A stretch of 64,000 bases of DNA from JAGRMG01 sp047975215 (lineage in GTDB: Bacteria; Pseudomonadota; Alphaproteobacteria; Rhodobacterales; Rhodobacteraceae): positions 1-64,000 of the forward strand of contig JBKEDD010000107.1 of NCBI GenBank assembly GCA_047975215.1. Direction: 5' to 3'. A program made the translations under genes and the position numbers. Below the pieces are notes generated by a model that was given only the letters and a program-made list of their open reading frames with translations, did not search any database and was not told the DNA's origin. Positions within the stretch are counted from its first letter, which is position 1. Each line of letters opens with the position of its first letter. Shown piece by piece: positions 53,048 to 62,115 of the stretch.

Positions 53048-54037
53048 TCAGAAATAGAAGCCGTCGTCGGGCAGTTCGCCCCCGATCCGGGCCATGTCCG
53101 GGCCGGCCATCGCGCTCAGCATCCGTTCGATGTCGCCGCGCGCTTCCTGTGCCGGCCGCGCCACCAGATTGCTGTAGGGCAGCGATGCGGCCAGCACGGG
53201 CGCGGGCATTCCAAACGCACCCGTCGCGTTTGCCGCGGCCGCCTGCGGATCCGCCAGCGTATCGGCTGTGGTGGCCTCGACGATCTGCAGCAATTGCGGC
53301 ACGGCATCGCCGTGGTTTTCAACGAACGCGCCGGTCAGCGCCAGCCCGGCCTGCGGCACCACCGGTGCCGCGCCGGTCATCGCCCCCCACGCCGCCTGGA
53401 TGTCGATGGCGCGGTGAATGTTCTTGCCCATCGTCTTGCCCATCACGATAGCCCCGGACGATGCGGGCTCGGCGCTGAGCGCCGCATCGACACGACCGGA
53501 CAGCAGCAGTTGCATCGCCTCGATGGGCGAACCGGTATAGGTGATCTCCAGGTCGCCGGACGCATCCAGACCGGCATGGGCCAGCAATTGCCCGAAGATG
53601 ATCTCGGGCGTATCGCCGCGGAAGGGGACCGCGATCTTGCGACCCTTCAGGTCGGCAACCTTGCCGATATCGTCCTTGTCGCTGATGACATAGAGCAACC
53701 CGTTGGTCATGACGTTGGCCAGACGGATCGGAAACCCGCGATTGTACAGGTTGGCCGCGGCTTGCACCGGCACCACCGAAAGCAGGATCGTCCCCGAGGT
53801 GAGCCCGGCCCGCAATTCGTCCGGGTTGCGCCAGGCGGTGAAGGTGGCGGCGGCGGCGATCGGGTCGAAGAGACCTTTGGCCACAGCATGGGCGAGTGTG
53901 ACGGACGGCCCGGCCGGCGGTCCGAAAAAACCCAGGTGCGGAATTTGCGCGGCCGTGCCCGGGCGGGTCGATACCGGCAATACCGCTGCCGCCCCGGCCA
54001 TCGCCATGATCGTTCTGCGCGTGAATGTCCGAGTCAT
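53048..54037 (-). CDS. ABC transporter substrate-binding protein (NMT1/SsuA-like)
   Basis: A 329-residue periplasmic protein with a TAT-like signal (FTRRTIMAMAGAAAVLPVS) and an NMT1/SsuA-like fold (PHLGFFGPPAGPSVTLAHAV, VADLKGRKIAVPFRGDTPEI). It would capture a small anion or thiamine precursor-like ligand; the link to nnrS suggests something used under low oxygen or NO. GGAG lies seven bases before the start. It is first in the operon. Confidence 0.88.
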   Translation of the reverse strand: MTRTFTRRTIMAMAGAAAVLPVSTRPGTAAQIPHLGFFGPPAGPSVTLAHAVAKGLFDPIAAAATFTAWRNPDELRAGLTSGTILLSVVPVQAAANLYNRGFPIRLANVMTNGLLYVISDKDDIGKVADLKGRKIAVPFRGDTPEIIFGQLLAHAGLDASGDLEITYTGSPIEAMQLLLSGRVDAALSAEPASSGAIVMGKTMGKNIHRAIDIQAAWGAMTGAAPVVPQAGLALTGAFVENHGDAVPQLLQIVEATTADTLADPQAAAANATGAFGMPAPVLAASLPYSNLVARPAQEARGDIERMLSAMAGPDMARIGGELPDDGFYF

Positions 54038-54402
54038 GTAGTTCTCCGAATGTTTGGTTGTCCCGAAGGTTGGCTGACCGATCTTATGGCTGGCGAACGG
54101 GCGATGCTTGGCCTGCCGCAAACAGACACGGGAATCAGTTAGGCGGTGAAACCCGACTTCGCCTTGACTTATGACAAAAAGAGTCAGGAATATCCAGTCG
54201 CAGCAGGACCGGGCTGCGACGGAAATGTTCCTGCGCGGTCGGCTTAAGACCGGCCGGAGGAACCGCATGTTTCCCGGGCAAATCCGTCGTTGACTATTTC
54301 ATAGCCCGTTAATTTTGTATCATTCATGATCGATAGGCTGCCGGAGATACCACGCGCTCGGGCGGCTGTTCGTCGCGCCGCATTGAAGGGAAGGGTACCC
54401 GC
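54038..54402. other. Divergent intergenic region
   Basis: 365 bases between the ABC/nnrS operon and the DUF1801 gene. It contains the FNR-like site at 54164-54177. Otherwise nothing clear is seen. Confidence 0.55.
54164..54177. promoter_or_regulatory. FNR/Dnr-family binding site candidate
   Basis: TTGAC-TTAT-GACAA, the TTG-N8-CAA pattern of FNR/NNR/Dnr regulators, about 130 bases before the operon that contains nnrS. Confidence 0.5.
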
Positions 54403-54987
54403 ATGGCAGATGATCCCGAAGTCGAAGACCTGCTGAACCAGACGAACTGGCGGGACGAGCGGCGCAAGCTGCGCGACATTCTTCTCGATTGCGATCTCGA
54501 GGAGCGCGTGAAGTGGGGAAAGCTCTGCTATGCTTGGGAGGGCCGCAACTTCGCCATCATCTACGGGATGAAGAACTCCTGCGCCGTCGGCTTCTTCAAG
54601 GGGTCGCTGCTGGAGGACAAGAACGGCGTTCTCGTCCGGCCCGGCAAACATTCGCAGGCGATGCGGCGGCTCCACTTCACGAGCATGGAAGAGATCGAGA
54701 ACAGCGAGGACACGATCCGGCGCTTTGTCGAGCGGGCGATACAGGCGGAAAACGACGGGCTGGAAGTCGCGTTTACCGAAAAGAACAATCTCGACCATCC
54801 CGACGAACTGCTGGATGCGCTGAATGGCGATCCCGAATTGGCCGAAGCCTTCGAGGAACTGACGCCGGGGCGGCAACGCGGCTGGGTGCTGCATTTCTCC
54901 AATGCCAAACAATCAGAGACGCGGGTGCGCCGCATAGACAAGGCGCGTGCGAAAATCATTGCCGGGAAAGGCTGGAACGAGCGATGA
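54403..54987 (+). CDS. YdeI/DUF1801-family protein
   Basis: A 194-residue soluble protein. The N-terminal part (DLEERVKWGKLCYAWEGRNF) is the DUF1801 fold. The C-terminal part (LNGDPELAEAFEELTPGRQR, then RGWVLHFSNAKQSETRVRRI) is the OmdA-like helical segment of YdeI proteins. The role is poorly defined. It is a stand-alone gene with a GGAAGGG ribosome site, next to the integrated element but outside it. Confidence 0.85.
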   Translation: MADDPEVEDLLNQTNWRDERRKLRDILLDCDLEERVKWGKLCYAWEGRNFAIIYGMKNSCAVGFFKGSLLEDKNGVLVRPGKHSQAMRRLHFTSMEEIENSEDTIRRFVERAIQAENDGLEVAFTEKNNLDHPDELLDALNGDPELAEAFEELTPGRQRGWVLHFSNAKQSETRVRRIDKARAKIIAGKGWNER

Positions 54988-55156
54988 TCGACGAAATCGC
55001 CAGTGCTGCCCCATCGCACCAATGCTGACATTCGGCCAGCGAAAGAAACAAATCCCGTGTCTGGAATGGCTTAGATATGACAACAGCTTCATGGTCCTGT
55101 GTCCCACTGTTGTGTCACACCGGATAGATTTGAAGCCAAGTCACTGATTTAGAATG

Positions 55157-55206
55157 AAATGGAGGCGAGTACCGGAATCGAACCGGTGTACACGGATTTG
55201 CAATCC
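55157..55206. repeat. attL: duplicated 3' half of tRNA-Cys
   Basis: 50 bases identical to 63509-63558, running from the tRNA 3' CCA (minus strand) through the anticodon loop. Beyond 55206 the sequence departs from the tRNA, so this is not a functional tRNA gene. Confidence 0.95.
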
Positions 55207-56233
55207 ATGACACTCATCTGTTTTCGTTAGATAATTTCCGAAAATGCGCCGCCAAACACCTTTTGCGCGTCAATAGGTTACAACTTGCGGGTAAAACACA
55301 AGCTGCCGCCCTTGCAGGCAAAGGCAAGGCTTCGCACCGGGTATTGAGCCGTTCGCTCGCCCCCGCCGTTCCCATCACTGGCGAGATTGCTGCGGCAAGG
55401 TCGGTATCGCTGGAGGGTGATTGTGGGGAAGCGGAAGGTGCGGCAGCGCGGGGCGCGGGGGCACTCAGGTTCGCTCGCTCGGTTTGCGAGATCAGCCATC
55501 GCCGCCCGTCCAGACGCCATCCTTACGTCGCCACAGGCCGCCGCGACACTTGGGGCGCGCCTTCCCTGCCACCCGAGCGTGGCGGCGCAGAAACCGCCGA
55601 GACGTTTCCCCGCGCCCCTCACTGCCGCGCAGCTACTGCCCCGGACACCCGCCCCCGGCGCTTGCAATCGTCGGTGCTGTCAACCCCGCGCCCCGATAGG
55701 GCGGATCAGGGGAATGCAGCCCCCGGCTCCCCTCTATACTGGATCGCTTTGGGCGAGTTGAGATTGCCCGGCGGTGAGGGTGCGGGGGAAGCCGTGGGGA
55801 TGCTGGGGGGAGCAAAATCAATGCCTGCTCCCCGCGAGATTTCAGGTAATATACTGTTTTTATTATTTATTTTTTCTTGTGGGGAAGTAGGGGAAGTAAA
55901 TCCTAAGAGTTGCGAAAAAAAAATTACATGTAGTCCAAGAACAGAAAACAATAGAAATCACTTCCCCTACCTCCCCACCTGCCCCCAGCGCCGGTCGCCA
56001 AAGCGCGCGATAGGTTCTTTGGCGTCGCATCGCACATGGGTAATTCGCGCGCATGTTTGGCATGAAACTCCACTGAATTTCCGTGCTTTCACTTTGGGTT
56101 GTGGTTGTTGTTGCCACGCCCGAGCGGGCATCGCGGCACCTGCCTTTAGCCAAGGCGGGCGCATCATCGCCCGACCGTTTGCCCCGCTGCTGACCGCGAT
56201 AGCGGCGGGGATGCCTCAAGAAAGGATGCTACC
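55207..56233. other. Left part of the element, no confident gene
   Basis: About 1 kb. One open frame crosses most of it but has a composition unlike a protein of known type and no supporting start. It contains a T/A-rich stretch (about 55845-55960) with an inverted repeat, described separately. It may hold the element's origin, promoter or the decayed remains of a replication gene. Confidence 0.5.
55879..55978. repeat. Inverted repeat around an AT-rich core
   Basis: GTGGGGAAGTAGGGGAAGT at 55879-55897 and its complement at 55960-55978 with one mismatch in 19, separated by 62 AT-rich bases. The left arm is itself a tandem GGGGAAGTA/GGGGAAGTA unit. Such an arrangement suits a replication origin with iterons or a cruciform; function not shown. 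Confidence 0.5.
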
Positions 56234-56629
56234 ATGACCACTTTCGACGCCAATCCGGGCGCGGGGTTCCATGTTGACGCCCAGACGCGCGCCGATGTGA
56301 CCACCGCCGCGCTAGCGGTTCTGGTCGATGCCCTGCGCCGCATGGGCGCTCCTGACAGCGTAGCGCTGGCGTGCCTACGCGATGCGCCCGAGAAAATCGA
56401 GGCGGCGCTCACACGGGGGCGCGGGGCATTGGTTCTTTACCGCCTCAATTCGACCGACCCACGCGGCATTGTGACCGATGATGCCGCGCGCCTGAGCGCC
56501 TTTGCCGAGGCCGCCGCGAAAGACGGCGCCGAAGCGTTGGGCCTCAACCCCCACCGCATCGCCTGCCTCGCACTCGCGGCGCGCGGTGCGTTTTCTGCCA
56601 CGCAACACCATCAGGAGTATGATATATGA
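56234..56629 (+). CDS. Hypothetical phage-type protein upstream of capsid
   Basis: A 131-residue ORF beginning MTTFDANPGAGFHVDAQTRA, rich in Ala and predicted helical, with no membrane segment. AAGGA lies before the start and its stop overlaps the capsid gene start (ATGA), which argues that it is translated. Not recognised; position suggests a head-related or regulatory function. Confidence 0.65.
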   Translation: MTTFDANPGAGFHVDAQTRADVTTAALAVLVDALRRMGAPDSVALACLRDAPEKIEAALTRGRGALVLYRLNSTDPRGIVTDDAARLSAFAEAAAKDGAEALGLNPHRIACLALAARGAFSATQHHQEYDI

Positions 56630-58464
56630 ACGTTGCAGTTTCTGGCCGCGCTATGGAACGCGCGGCCTTTGCCCTTGAGGCGAAGCCCGATGGCCCCGAA
56701 AGCCGGGAGGTGAGCCTCAGCTTCTCAAGCGAGAAGCCCTATCTGCGGGATGACGGCTGGGAAATCCTCGGCCACAAGCCCGGCGAGGTGGATCTGACCC
56801 GACTGGCCTCGGGCGATGCACCGCTCTTGAAGGACCATCGACCCTCCGTGGACGCCATGGTGGGGAAGGTGGTGAAAGCCCACATCATGGGCGGGCGCGG
56901 GGAGGCGGTGGTTCGCTTCGCCAAGACCGCCGAGGGCGACAAAATGCTGGCCCGTGTTCGGGCTGGCGAAGTCCGGTCGGTGAGCGTTGGCTACGCCATT
57001 CACGACCGAGTGCACGCTGGCGAGCGTGACGGACTCCCCGTCTTTCGGGTCATCCGATGGACTCCCAAAGAAATCTCACTTGTTGCCGTGCCAGCCGACG
57101 AAACCGTAGGGGTTGGCAGGTCCGATACCGGACACGCGGTGCGGCAAGCTCACGCAAAGGATGCCAAAATGAGCACTGAAACCACCACCACCACCACCGA
57201 AGTGGGCGGCTCGCGCGCCGCCGTGAAAGCCGAGCGCACGCGCATTGCCGAGATCAACGCCATCGGTATGCGCTTTGACATTGATCGTGCGGAGATCGAC
57301 GATGCTATCGAGAACGGCACCCCGGTCGACCGTTTCCGCAACTTCGTCATGGACCACATTGCCAGCGACAACTCGGAAATCACGGAAAGCCGCCATGTTC
57401 ACTCGCCCTCTGTCAAGCGCACTGGTGAGCGGGCCTATTCCCTGACCCGGGCCATCAATGCACAACTCACCCGTGACTGGACCGACGCCGGTTTCGAGCG
57501 GGAAGTTTCGCAGGAGGTACGTTCGCAGATGGGCCGCGCGCCCGAGGGCGTCTATGTGCCGACCGTGGCGCTGGCGCAGCGTGACCTTCTGACCACCACC
57601 AATGCCGCCAGCTTGATCGGCACCGAGCAAGCGGGCAATGCCATCATCGACGCACTGCGCCCCGAGGCGCAAGTGATGGCACTCGGCGCCACGGTGCTGG
57701 CCGGGCTGCGTCAAGACGTGAGCATCCCGCGCATGGGCACCGGCACCACAGCGCAATGGATCGCCGAGGACGCCGAGGCGGCGGAATCGACCCCCGGCTT
57801 CGACTCGGTCACGCTGAGCCTGCGCCAGCTTTCGGCCCATACCCGCATGAGCCGCAAGCAACTCAAGCAGAGCGTGCCGGGGCTGGACGTCATTCTGCAA
57901 AACGATCTGCGCCGCCAGATCGCGGTCGCCGTGGACAAGGCCGCAATCTCGGGCGCGGGAACAGCGGTGGAGCCGCAAGGCATTCTCAACACCCCCGGTA
58001 TCGGCTCGGTTGCCATCGACACCAACGGCGGGGTGCTGTTCCTGCCCGAGATCATGGCCCTCACTGCCGAGGTGGAGCAGCACGATGTGCCGATGACCTC
58101 GCTCGGCTTCCTCTCGAATGCGAAGGTCAAGGCCGGGCTGCTTTCCACGCATAAGTTCCCGAATGGTGGCGAGGCCATCCTCACCGCCGACTCCAACGGC
58201 TTCAACATCAGCGGCACGCGGGCGGCATTCAGCAACAATGTCCCTGCCAACCTGACCAAAGGCACCGGCACCGGCCTTTCCGCGCTGATCTACGGCGCAT
58301 GGTCGGAGTTGCTCATCGGGCAATGGGGCGGTGTGGACCTCATCGTGGATGAGATGACCGAGGCCACCAAGGGCAACGTGCGCATCGTGGCGCATTCCGA
58401 ATGGGATATCTCGGTGCGGCACGCCGAGGCATTCGCCGCCATTGAGGATATCGTCACCAGCTAA
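56626..58464 (+). CDS. HK97-type prohead protease fused to major capsid protein
   Basis: A 612-residue fusion. Residues about 25-165 are an S78 prohead protease: His71 in LLKDHRPSVDAMVGKV, Ser118/120 in GEVRSVSVGY and TPKEISLVAVPAD. A Thr-rich linker (about 181-195) leads into a scaffold-like helical region and the HK97 capsid fold from about residue 310 (EGVYVPTVALAQRDLLTTTN, then RQIAVAVDKAAISGAGTAVE). After self-cleavage it would give the shell subunit. Separate genes are the norm, but fusions occur. A strong terminator follows. Confidence 0.92.
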   Translation: MNVAVSGRAMERAAFALEAKPDGPESREVSLSFSSEKPYLRDDGWEILGHKPGEVDLTRLASGDAPLLKDHRPSVDAMVGKVVKAHIMGGRGEAVVRFAKTAEGDKMLARVRAGEVRSVSVGYAIHDRVHAGERDGLPVFRVIRWTPKEISLVAVPADETVGVGRSDTGHAVRQAHAKDAKMSTETTTTTTEVGGSRAAVKAERTRIAEINAIGMRFDIDRAEIDDAIENGTPVDRFRNFVMDHIASDNSEITESRHVHSPSVKRTGERAYSLTRAINAQLTRDWTDAGFEREVSQEVRSQMGRAPEGVYVPTVALAQRDLLTTTNAASLIGTEQAGNAIIDALRPEAQVMALGATVLAGLRQDVSIPRMGTGTTAQWIAEDAEAAESTPGFDSVTLSLRQLSAHTRMSRKQLKQSVPGLDVILQNDLRRQIAVAVDKAAISGAGTAVEPQGILNTPGIGSVAIDTNGGVLFLPEIMALTAEVEQHDVPMTSLGFLSNAKVKAGLLSTHKFPNGGEAILTADSNGFNISGTRAAFSNNVPANLTKGTGTGLSALIYGAWSELLIGQWGGVDLIVDEMTEATKGNVRIVAHSEWDISVRHAEAFAAIEDIVTS

Positions 58465-58472
58465 GGAAACTC

Positions 58473-58504
58473 GGCCCGCCCCGCTCTTGGGGTGGGCCTT
58501 TTTT
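58473..58504 (+). terminator. Rho-independent terminator after capsid gene
   Basis: A 10-bp stem (58473-58482 with 58489-58498, one G-U pair), 6-base loop, then six T. Confidence 0.9.
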
Positions 58505-58519
58505 GCTCAGGAGGGCATC

Positions 58520-58849
58520 ATGCCAAATACATTCTTCCAAAACACCACCGAAGCCGCCGCGTTCGGGCTTTTCTGCGCTCATGCAGACGGCCATCGCGCC
58601 GTTCTCCACCTCGACCAGATCGCCAGTGACCTGACCATTCCGGGCACAGATTTGCGCACCGCATTCGCCTCGCTGGCAGAACGCGGGTTGGTTGACCTTT
58701 TGCAAGACACGAGAAAACCGGGCCGCATCATCGTGGAGTTTGCTGATCCCGAAACCTTCGATGCGCCGTCAATCCCTCCCGCTGCTTACTTCACAGCCGC
58801 CAAGGAAATTTTGGCCGCTCGCCGCGATGGCGCCGAGGAGGTGCTGTGA
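58520..58849 (+). CDS. Winged-helix-like small protein
   Basis: A 109-residue ORF after GGAGG. The segment LDQIASDLTIPGTDLRTAFA and SLAERGLVDLLQDTRKPGR looks like a winged helix-turn-helix, so it may bind DNA and regulate the element; a tail-assembly role is also possible from its place before the tape measure. It lies just after the capsid terminator. Confidence 0.7.
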   Translation: MPNTFFQNTTEAAAFGLFCAHADGHRAVLHLDQIASDLTIPGTDLRTAFASLAERGLVDLLQDTRKPGRIIVEFADPETFDAPSIPPAAYFTAAKEILAARRDGAEEVL

Positions 58850-59031
58850 TGAGTGCGGTTCGGCACGAAACGCTTTTGGCGGCGCAGCGCATCGCAGCGC
58901 AGATCGTGGCCCGTGATGGACCGGCCTTCATTCCGGTGTTCCAGCGGCTGGAGGCTGAGATTGAGGCCAGTGGGGCGCGGGGCGCCTGTCTTGCACGGGC
59001 TGTTGATCTGGCTGCGCGGGAAGGGGGCTAA
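58849..59031 (+). CDS. Small helical protein before tape measure
   Basis: A 60-residue ORF (MSAVRHETLLAAQRIAAQIV...), fully helical in appearance. Its start shares a base with the preceding stop (TGATG) and GAGGAGG lies upstream; it ends two bases before the tape-measure gene. The position is that of a tail-assembly chaperone, but there is no sequence match to prove it. Confidence 0.6.
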   Translation: MSAVRHETLLAAQRIAAQIVARDGPAFIPVFQRLEAEIEASGARGACLARAVDLAAREGG

Positions 59032-59033
59032 CG

Positions 59034-61124
59034 ATGGGTGTGAAAGACCTGTTCTTCAAGATTACGGCGCGCGACCGGACGGGCAACGCTTTCACCTCCG
59101 TGAACCGCCGCCTGCGCGAGACGGATGGCCTTTCGGCCAGCGTCAGCGAGCGCATCGGGCGCGCGGGCCGGTCCATGCAGCGCTTCGGCGCGGTGGGGTC
59201 GGTCGCCACCCTCGGGGTGGCCGCCGCCTTCCGCGACGTGATCGGTCTTTATGACGAGCAACAGCGCGCCGAGGCCAAGGTGGCGCAGGCCGTGGCTGCC
59301 ACCGGCGGCGCCGCCGGGTTTGCCGCTGAGCAGCTTTACGAGCAAGCCTCCGCGCTGCAAGACGTGACCCGCTTTGGTGACGAGGACATCCTGAACAACG
59401 TCACCGCGCAACTGCTGACCTTCAAGAACATCTCGGGCGAGGCGTTCATGGGCGCGCAGGAGGCGGCGCTGGATCTGGCCACGGTGCTGGACGGCGATCT
59501 GCAAAGCGCCTCCATCATGCTCGGCAAGGCGTTGAATGACCCCATCGCAGGGCTGGGCGCACTGAGCCGTGCGGGCGTCACATTCAGCGAGGCGCAGACT
59601 GACATTATCAAGGAACTGGCGCGCACGGGCGATATCGCCGGGGCGCAGAAAGTGATCCTTGAGGAAATGGCCTCGGTCTATGGGGATCAGGCCGAAGCCG
59701 CCCGGCAAGCGGGCGCGGGTATTGTGGATGCCTGGGCCAACATTTGGGGCGACGTAAAAGAGGTGGTCGGCGGGGTGCTGGTTGAGATCCTGCCGCCGAT
59801 ACTTGACAGCCTCAAGGCCATCACCGGCTGGTTTCAATCGCTTGAACCGGAAGGGCAGAAAATCGTGGTGATGTTTGGCGCGCTGGCCATCGCCATTCCG
59901 CCCGTCACCGCCGCGCTCGGCCTCATGGCCATATCGGTCAATGCTCTGATGGGTCCGGTGGGGCTGATCGCGCTTGGCATTGCCGGGATTACCGCCGCCG
60001 CCGCGCTTCTGTGGCCCGAGCAAGACAAGGTGACAGGCGCCACCGACAACCTGACCCGTGCCCTTGGCGATGAAATCACCCAATCGCAACTGCTTTCCGG
60101 CGTGCTGGGCAGTAACACCCAAGTGTCGGTCGACGCGGCGCAAAAGAAGCTGCAAGAGGCCCGGTCGCGGCACGAGAACGTCAAGGCCATCATTGCCGAA
60201 AACCGCGCCATGGCGCTGCAATCGACGGACTACCAAGACCTTCTTTCGCAGATCGGCGATGCCGAGGCTGCGCTGAACTCGCTCGGCTTCCCGGCCATCG
60301 ACGTGGCCGTGCCGATGAAGGCCGAGGCGTTCGAGCAAGCGCAACAGCGCCTCGCCGATCTACGCATCCAGCAACAGGAATACCTTGCGGCTGGCGACGA
60401 GATGAACGAACAGCTTGAGCGCACCGAGGAAAACATCCGCATCCTTGAGGATGCGCTTTCCGATGCCAGCAACGGTGTGGTGAGTTTCGGCGATGACGTG
60501 GTGACGCCGATTGAGCCTGCCGACCGCCTGTCCAACACGCTGGGCGGCTCGGGCGGCGAGCAATCAGCGCAAAGCCTTGCCGATGCCCTGCGCGATGTGG
60601 GCGCCGCCGCCGATGAGGCGGGCGAGGCCAATGGGTGGGATACCGTCAAGTCCAACCTGCGCGCGCTGCTGACCGAGGGGCAATCTTGGGGCGATACATG
60701 GCGCAACATCTTCGGCCATGTGCTGGACAATCTGTTTGATCTGGCCTTTTCGCCCGCGTGGGATGCGCTGTTCGAGAACCTTGAGGGCTACCTGACCGCC
60801 TCCAGCGCCGGAGGCTCTGACGGATCTGGCGGGGGCCTCTTGGGCAACCTGTTCGCTGGCGCAGGCAATTGGGTGGGCAGCATCCTCGGCCTTGACACTG
60901 GCGGCGATGTGACCGTGAGCGGCAAGGCGGGCATTGACCGCAACATGACCATCCTGCGCACCTCTGACAATGAGCGTGTGAGCGTTCGGCGGCAGGGCGA
61001 TGCGATGGGGCGGCCCGTCACGGTCAACATCTACGCCCAAGACCTGCGCTCCTTCCAAGGCAGTCAGGCGCAGATTGCCGGGCAGATGCGCCGGGCGCTG
61101 GCCGCCGCAGATCGGGCCGCCTAG
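59034..61124 (+). CDS. Phage tail tape-measure protein
   Basis: A 696-residue protein. The N-terminal MGVKDLFFKITARDRTGNAF, a long helical body (EQLYEQASALQDVTRFGDED), a hydrophobic middle (IVVMFGALAIAIPPVTAALG, about residues 280-325) and a C-terminal GGDVTVSGKAGIDRNMTIL domain are typical of lambda-GpH/TMP-like proteins, which set tail length. It has a coiled-coil-like stretch around residues 420-480. No other tail gene is nearby. Confidence 0.88.
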   Translation: MGVKDLFFKITARDRTGNAFTSVNRRLRETDGLSASVSERIGRAGRSMQRFGAVGSVATLGVAAAFRDVIGLYDEQQRAEAKVAQAVAATGGAAGFAAEQLYEQASALQDVTRFGDEDILNNVTAQLLTFKNISGEAFMGAQEAALDLATVLDGDLQSASIMLGKALNDPIAGLGALSRAGVTFSEAQTDIIKELARTGDIAGAQKVILEEMASVYGDQAEAARQAGAGIVDAWANIWGDVKEVVGGVLVEILPPILDSLKAITGWFQSLEPEGQKIVVMFGALAIAIPPVTAALGLMAISVNALMGPVGLIALGIAGITAAAALLWPEQDKVTGATDNLTRALGDEITQSQLLSGVLGSNTQVSVDAAQKKLQEARSRHENVKAIIAENRAMALQSTDYQDLLSQIGDAEAALNSLGFPAIDVAVPMKAEAFEQAQQRLADLRIQQQEYLAAGDEMNEQLERTEENIRILEDALSDASNGVVSFGDDVVTPIEPADRLSNTLGGSGGEQSAQSLADALRDVGAAADEAGEANGWDTVKSNLRALLTEGQSWGDTWRNIFGHVLDNLFDLAFSPAWDALFENLEGYLTASSAGGSDGSGGGLLGNLFAGAGNWVGSILGLDTGGDVTVSGKAGIDRNMTILRTSDNERVSVRRQGDAMGRPVTVNIYAQDLRSFQGSQAQIAGQMRRALAAADRAA

Positions 61125-61137
61125 CGAAAGAAGTAGG

Positions 61138-61159
61138 GGGGCGGCTCGCTTGCCGCCCC
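61138..61159 (+). terminator. Hairpin after tape-measure gene
   Basis: GGGGCGGC, 6-base loop, GCCGCCCC; no strong T tract. Probably ends the tail transcript. Confidence 0.5.
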
Positions 61160-61184
61160 ATTAACGGTTTCTGTTTGCAACGGA

Positions 61185-61202
61185 CGAAATCAAGAAATTT
61201 CG
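61185..61202. promoter_or_regulatory. Palindrome before the regulatory genes of the element
   Basis: CGAAAT-N6-ATTTCG in an AT-rich stretch about 75 bases before the first small regulatory ORF. Candidate operator. Confidence 0.35.
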
Positions 61203-61276
61203 CAACACCACTCGCCCTGAGATAGTAAATCCACCACGCCCGTTGTTTTTTATTTGGCTTGGAGGTAATCTCAGAC

Positions 61277-61504
61277 ATGCACCGCGACACACCATTCATT
61301 CAAGCAGGGCGGGACAACAAACCCCGCCGTTGGCACCGTCACCTCGACACAGCCAAGGTTGCCCCCTCTGATGGCATGGCCCTCGCGCCATCGCGCGCCC
61401 CGGGCGAGGGAAACCGCGCAAGTACTTCGCTTGCAACGATCACGCAGCGCGCAATCGCTGCCGCACTGAACAGCGCTGTCAACAACTCTTTCGAGCGGGG
61501 TTGA
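61277..61504 (+). CDS. Small protein, short paralogue of the next gene product
   Basis: A 75-residue ORF with GGAGG eleven bases upstream. Its segment RRWHRHLDTAKVAPSDGMAL followed by TITQRAIAAALNSAV aligns with the N-terminal part of the following protein (SRWQNHLDTGKIHIPDGVSL, TIAQGAVAFALIDAGV). The pattern resembles a small DNA-binding regulator. It is either a stand-alone version or a truncated copy. Confidence 0.65.
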   Translation: MHRDTPFIQAGRDNKPRRWHRHLDTAKVAPSDGMALAPSRAPGEGNRASTSLATITQRAIAAALNSAVNNSFERG

Positions 61505-61512
61505 TCGTGGTC

Positions 61513-62115
61513 ATGGGCAAAGAAGTTCCCGCATTCTTTCCGGCAGATTTGGCCCTTGAGGCCATGGGCAACACTTCGAGCCGGTGGCAGAACCATCTTG
61601 ATACTGGCAAGATTCACATCCCTGACGGGGTGAGCCTTGTATCCTCGCATGGTCCCGGGCGCGGGAAGCGCCGCCAATTCCCCCTTGAGACAATCGCACA
61701 AGGCGCAGTTGCCTTCGCCCTGATCGACGCAGGGGTGGACGTCCGCGAGGCATATCGCATTGGCGCAAATCTTGTCTATCTCGGTACAAATCGCCCGCTT
61801 GGCTTCGATCATGACGCCCCGCCCGACCCGGCGCTAGACCGCGACCCGGGGCGCCTGTTTGCTGAGGGTGAAACCTATCTGATCTATGCCGTTGGTGAAG
61901 TTGCCCCGCATGAGGACCGCTTTGCCATCGTCTCGGATGCCAACCCGGCTTTTCGTGCAGTCGCCCCCACCAGCGCGCTTTCGTGCGTGATCGGCGCTGT
62001 CGGCGGTGACGATGACGCGCCCCGTATCGTGCTGAACCTGTCGGACATCTGCCGCCGGATCGCAGACGCCCTCTGCATTCCCTTCACCGCCGCATTCGTC
62101 ACGGGGGTGCGGTGA
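61513..62115 (+). CDS. Two-part protein with a regulator-like N-terminus
   Basis: A 200-residue protein. Residues about 1-85 match the preceding short paralogue (MerR/phage-repressor-like helices and a GPGRGKRR turn). Residues about 90-200 are a separate acidic domain (EGETYLIYAVGEVAPHEDRF; CVIGAVGGDDDAPRIVLNLS) of unknown type that could sense a signal or dimerise. The ATG at 61513 is preferred; a TTG at 61501 is possible. Its stop overlaps the next start. It might be the element's repressor. Confidence 0.65.
   Translation: MGKEVPAFFPADLALEAMGNTSSRWQNHLDTGKIHIPDGVSLVSSHGPGRGKRRQFPLETIAQGAVAFALIDAGVDVREAYRIGANLVYLGTNRPLGFDHDAPPDPALDRDPGRLFAEGETYLIYAVGEVAPHEDRFAIVSDANPAFRAVAPTSALSCVIGAVGGDDDAPRIVLNLSDICRRIADALCIPFTAAFVTGVR

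Noticed and set aside
52175..54142. 655-codon plus-strand ORF
   Set aside because: Antisense to the permease and binding-protein genes, which have clear motifs.
55157..55230. A second tRNA-Cys gene
   Set aside because: Only the 3' half is present; the sequence departs after the anticodon loop, so it is the duplicated att site.
55263..56237. A 324-codon open frame in the left part of the element
   Set aside because: No ribosome site, odd composition that changes abruptly at the AT-rich part, and no recognisable domain; it crosses the inverted-repeat region.
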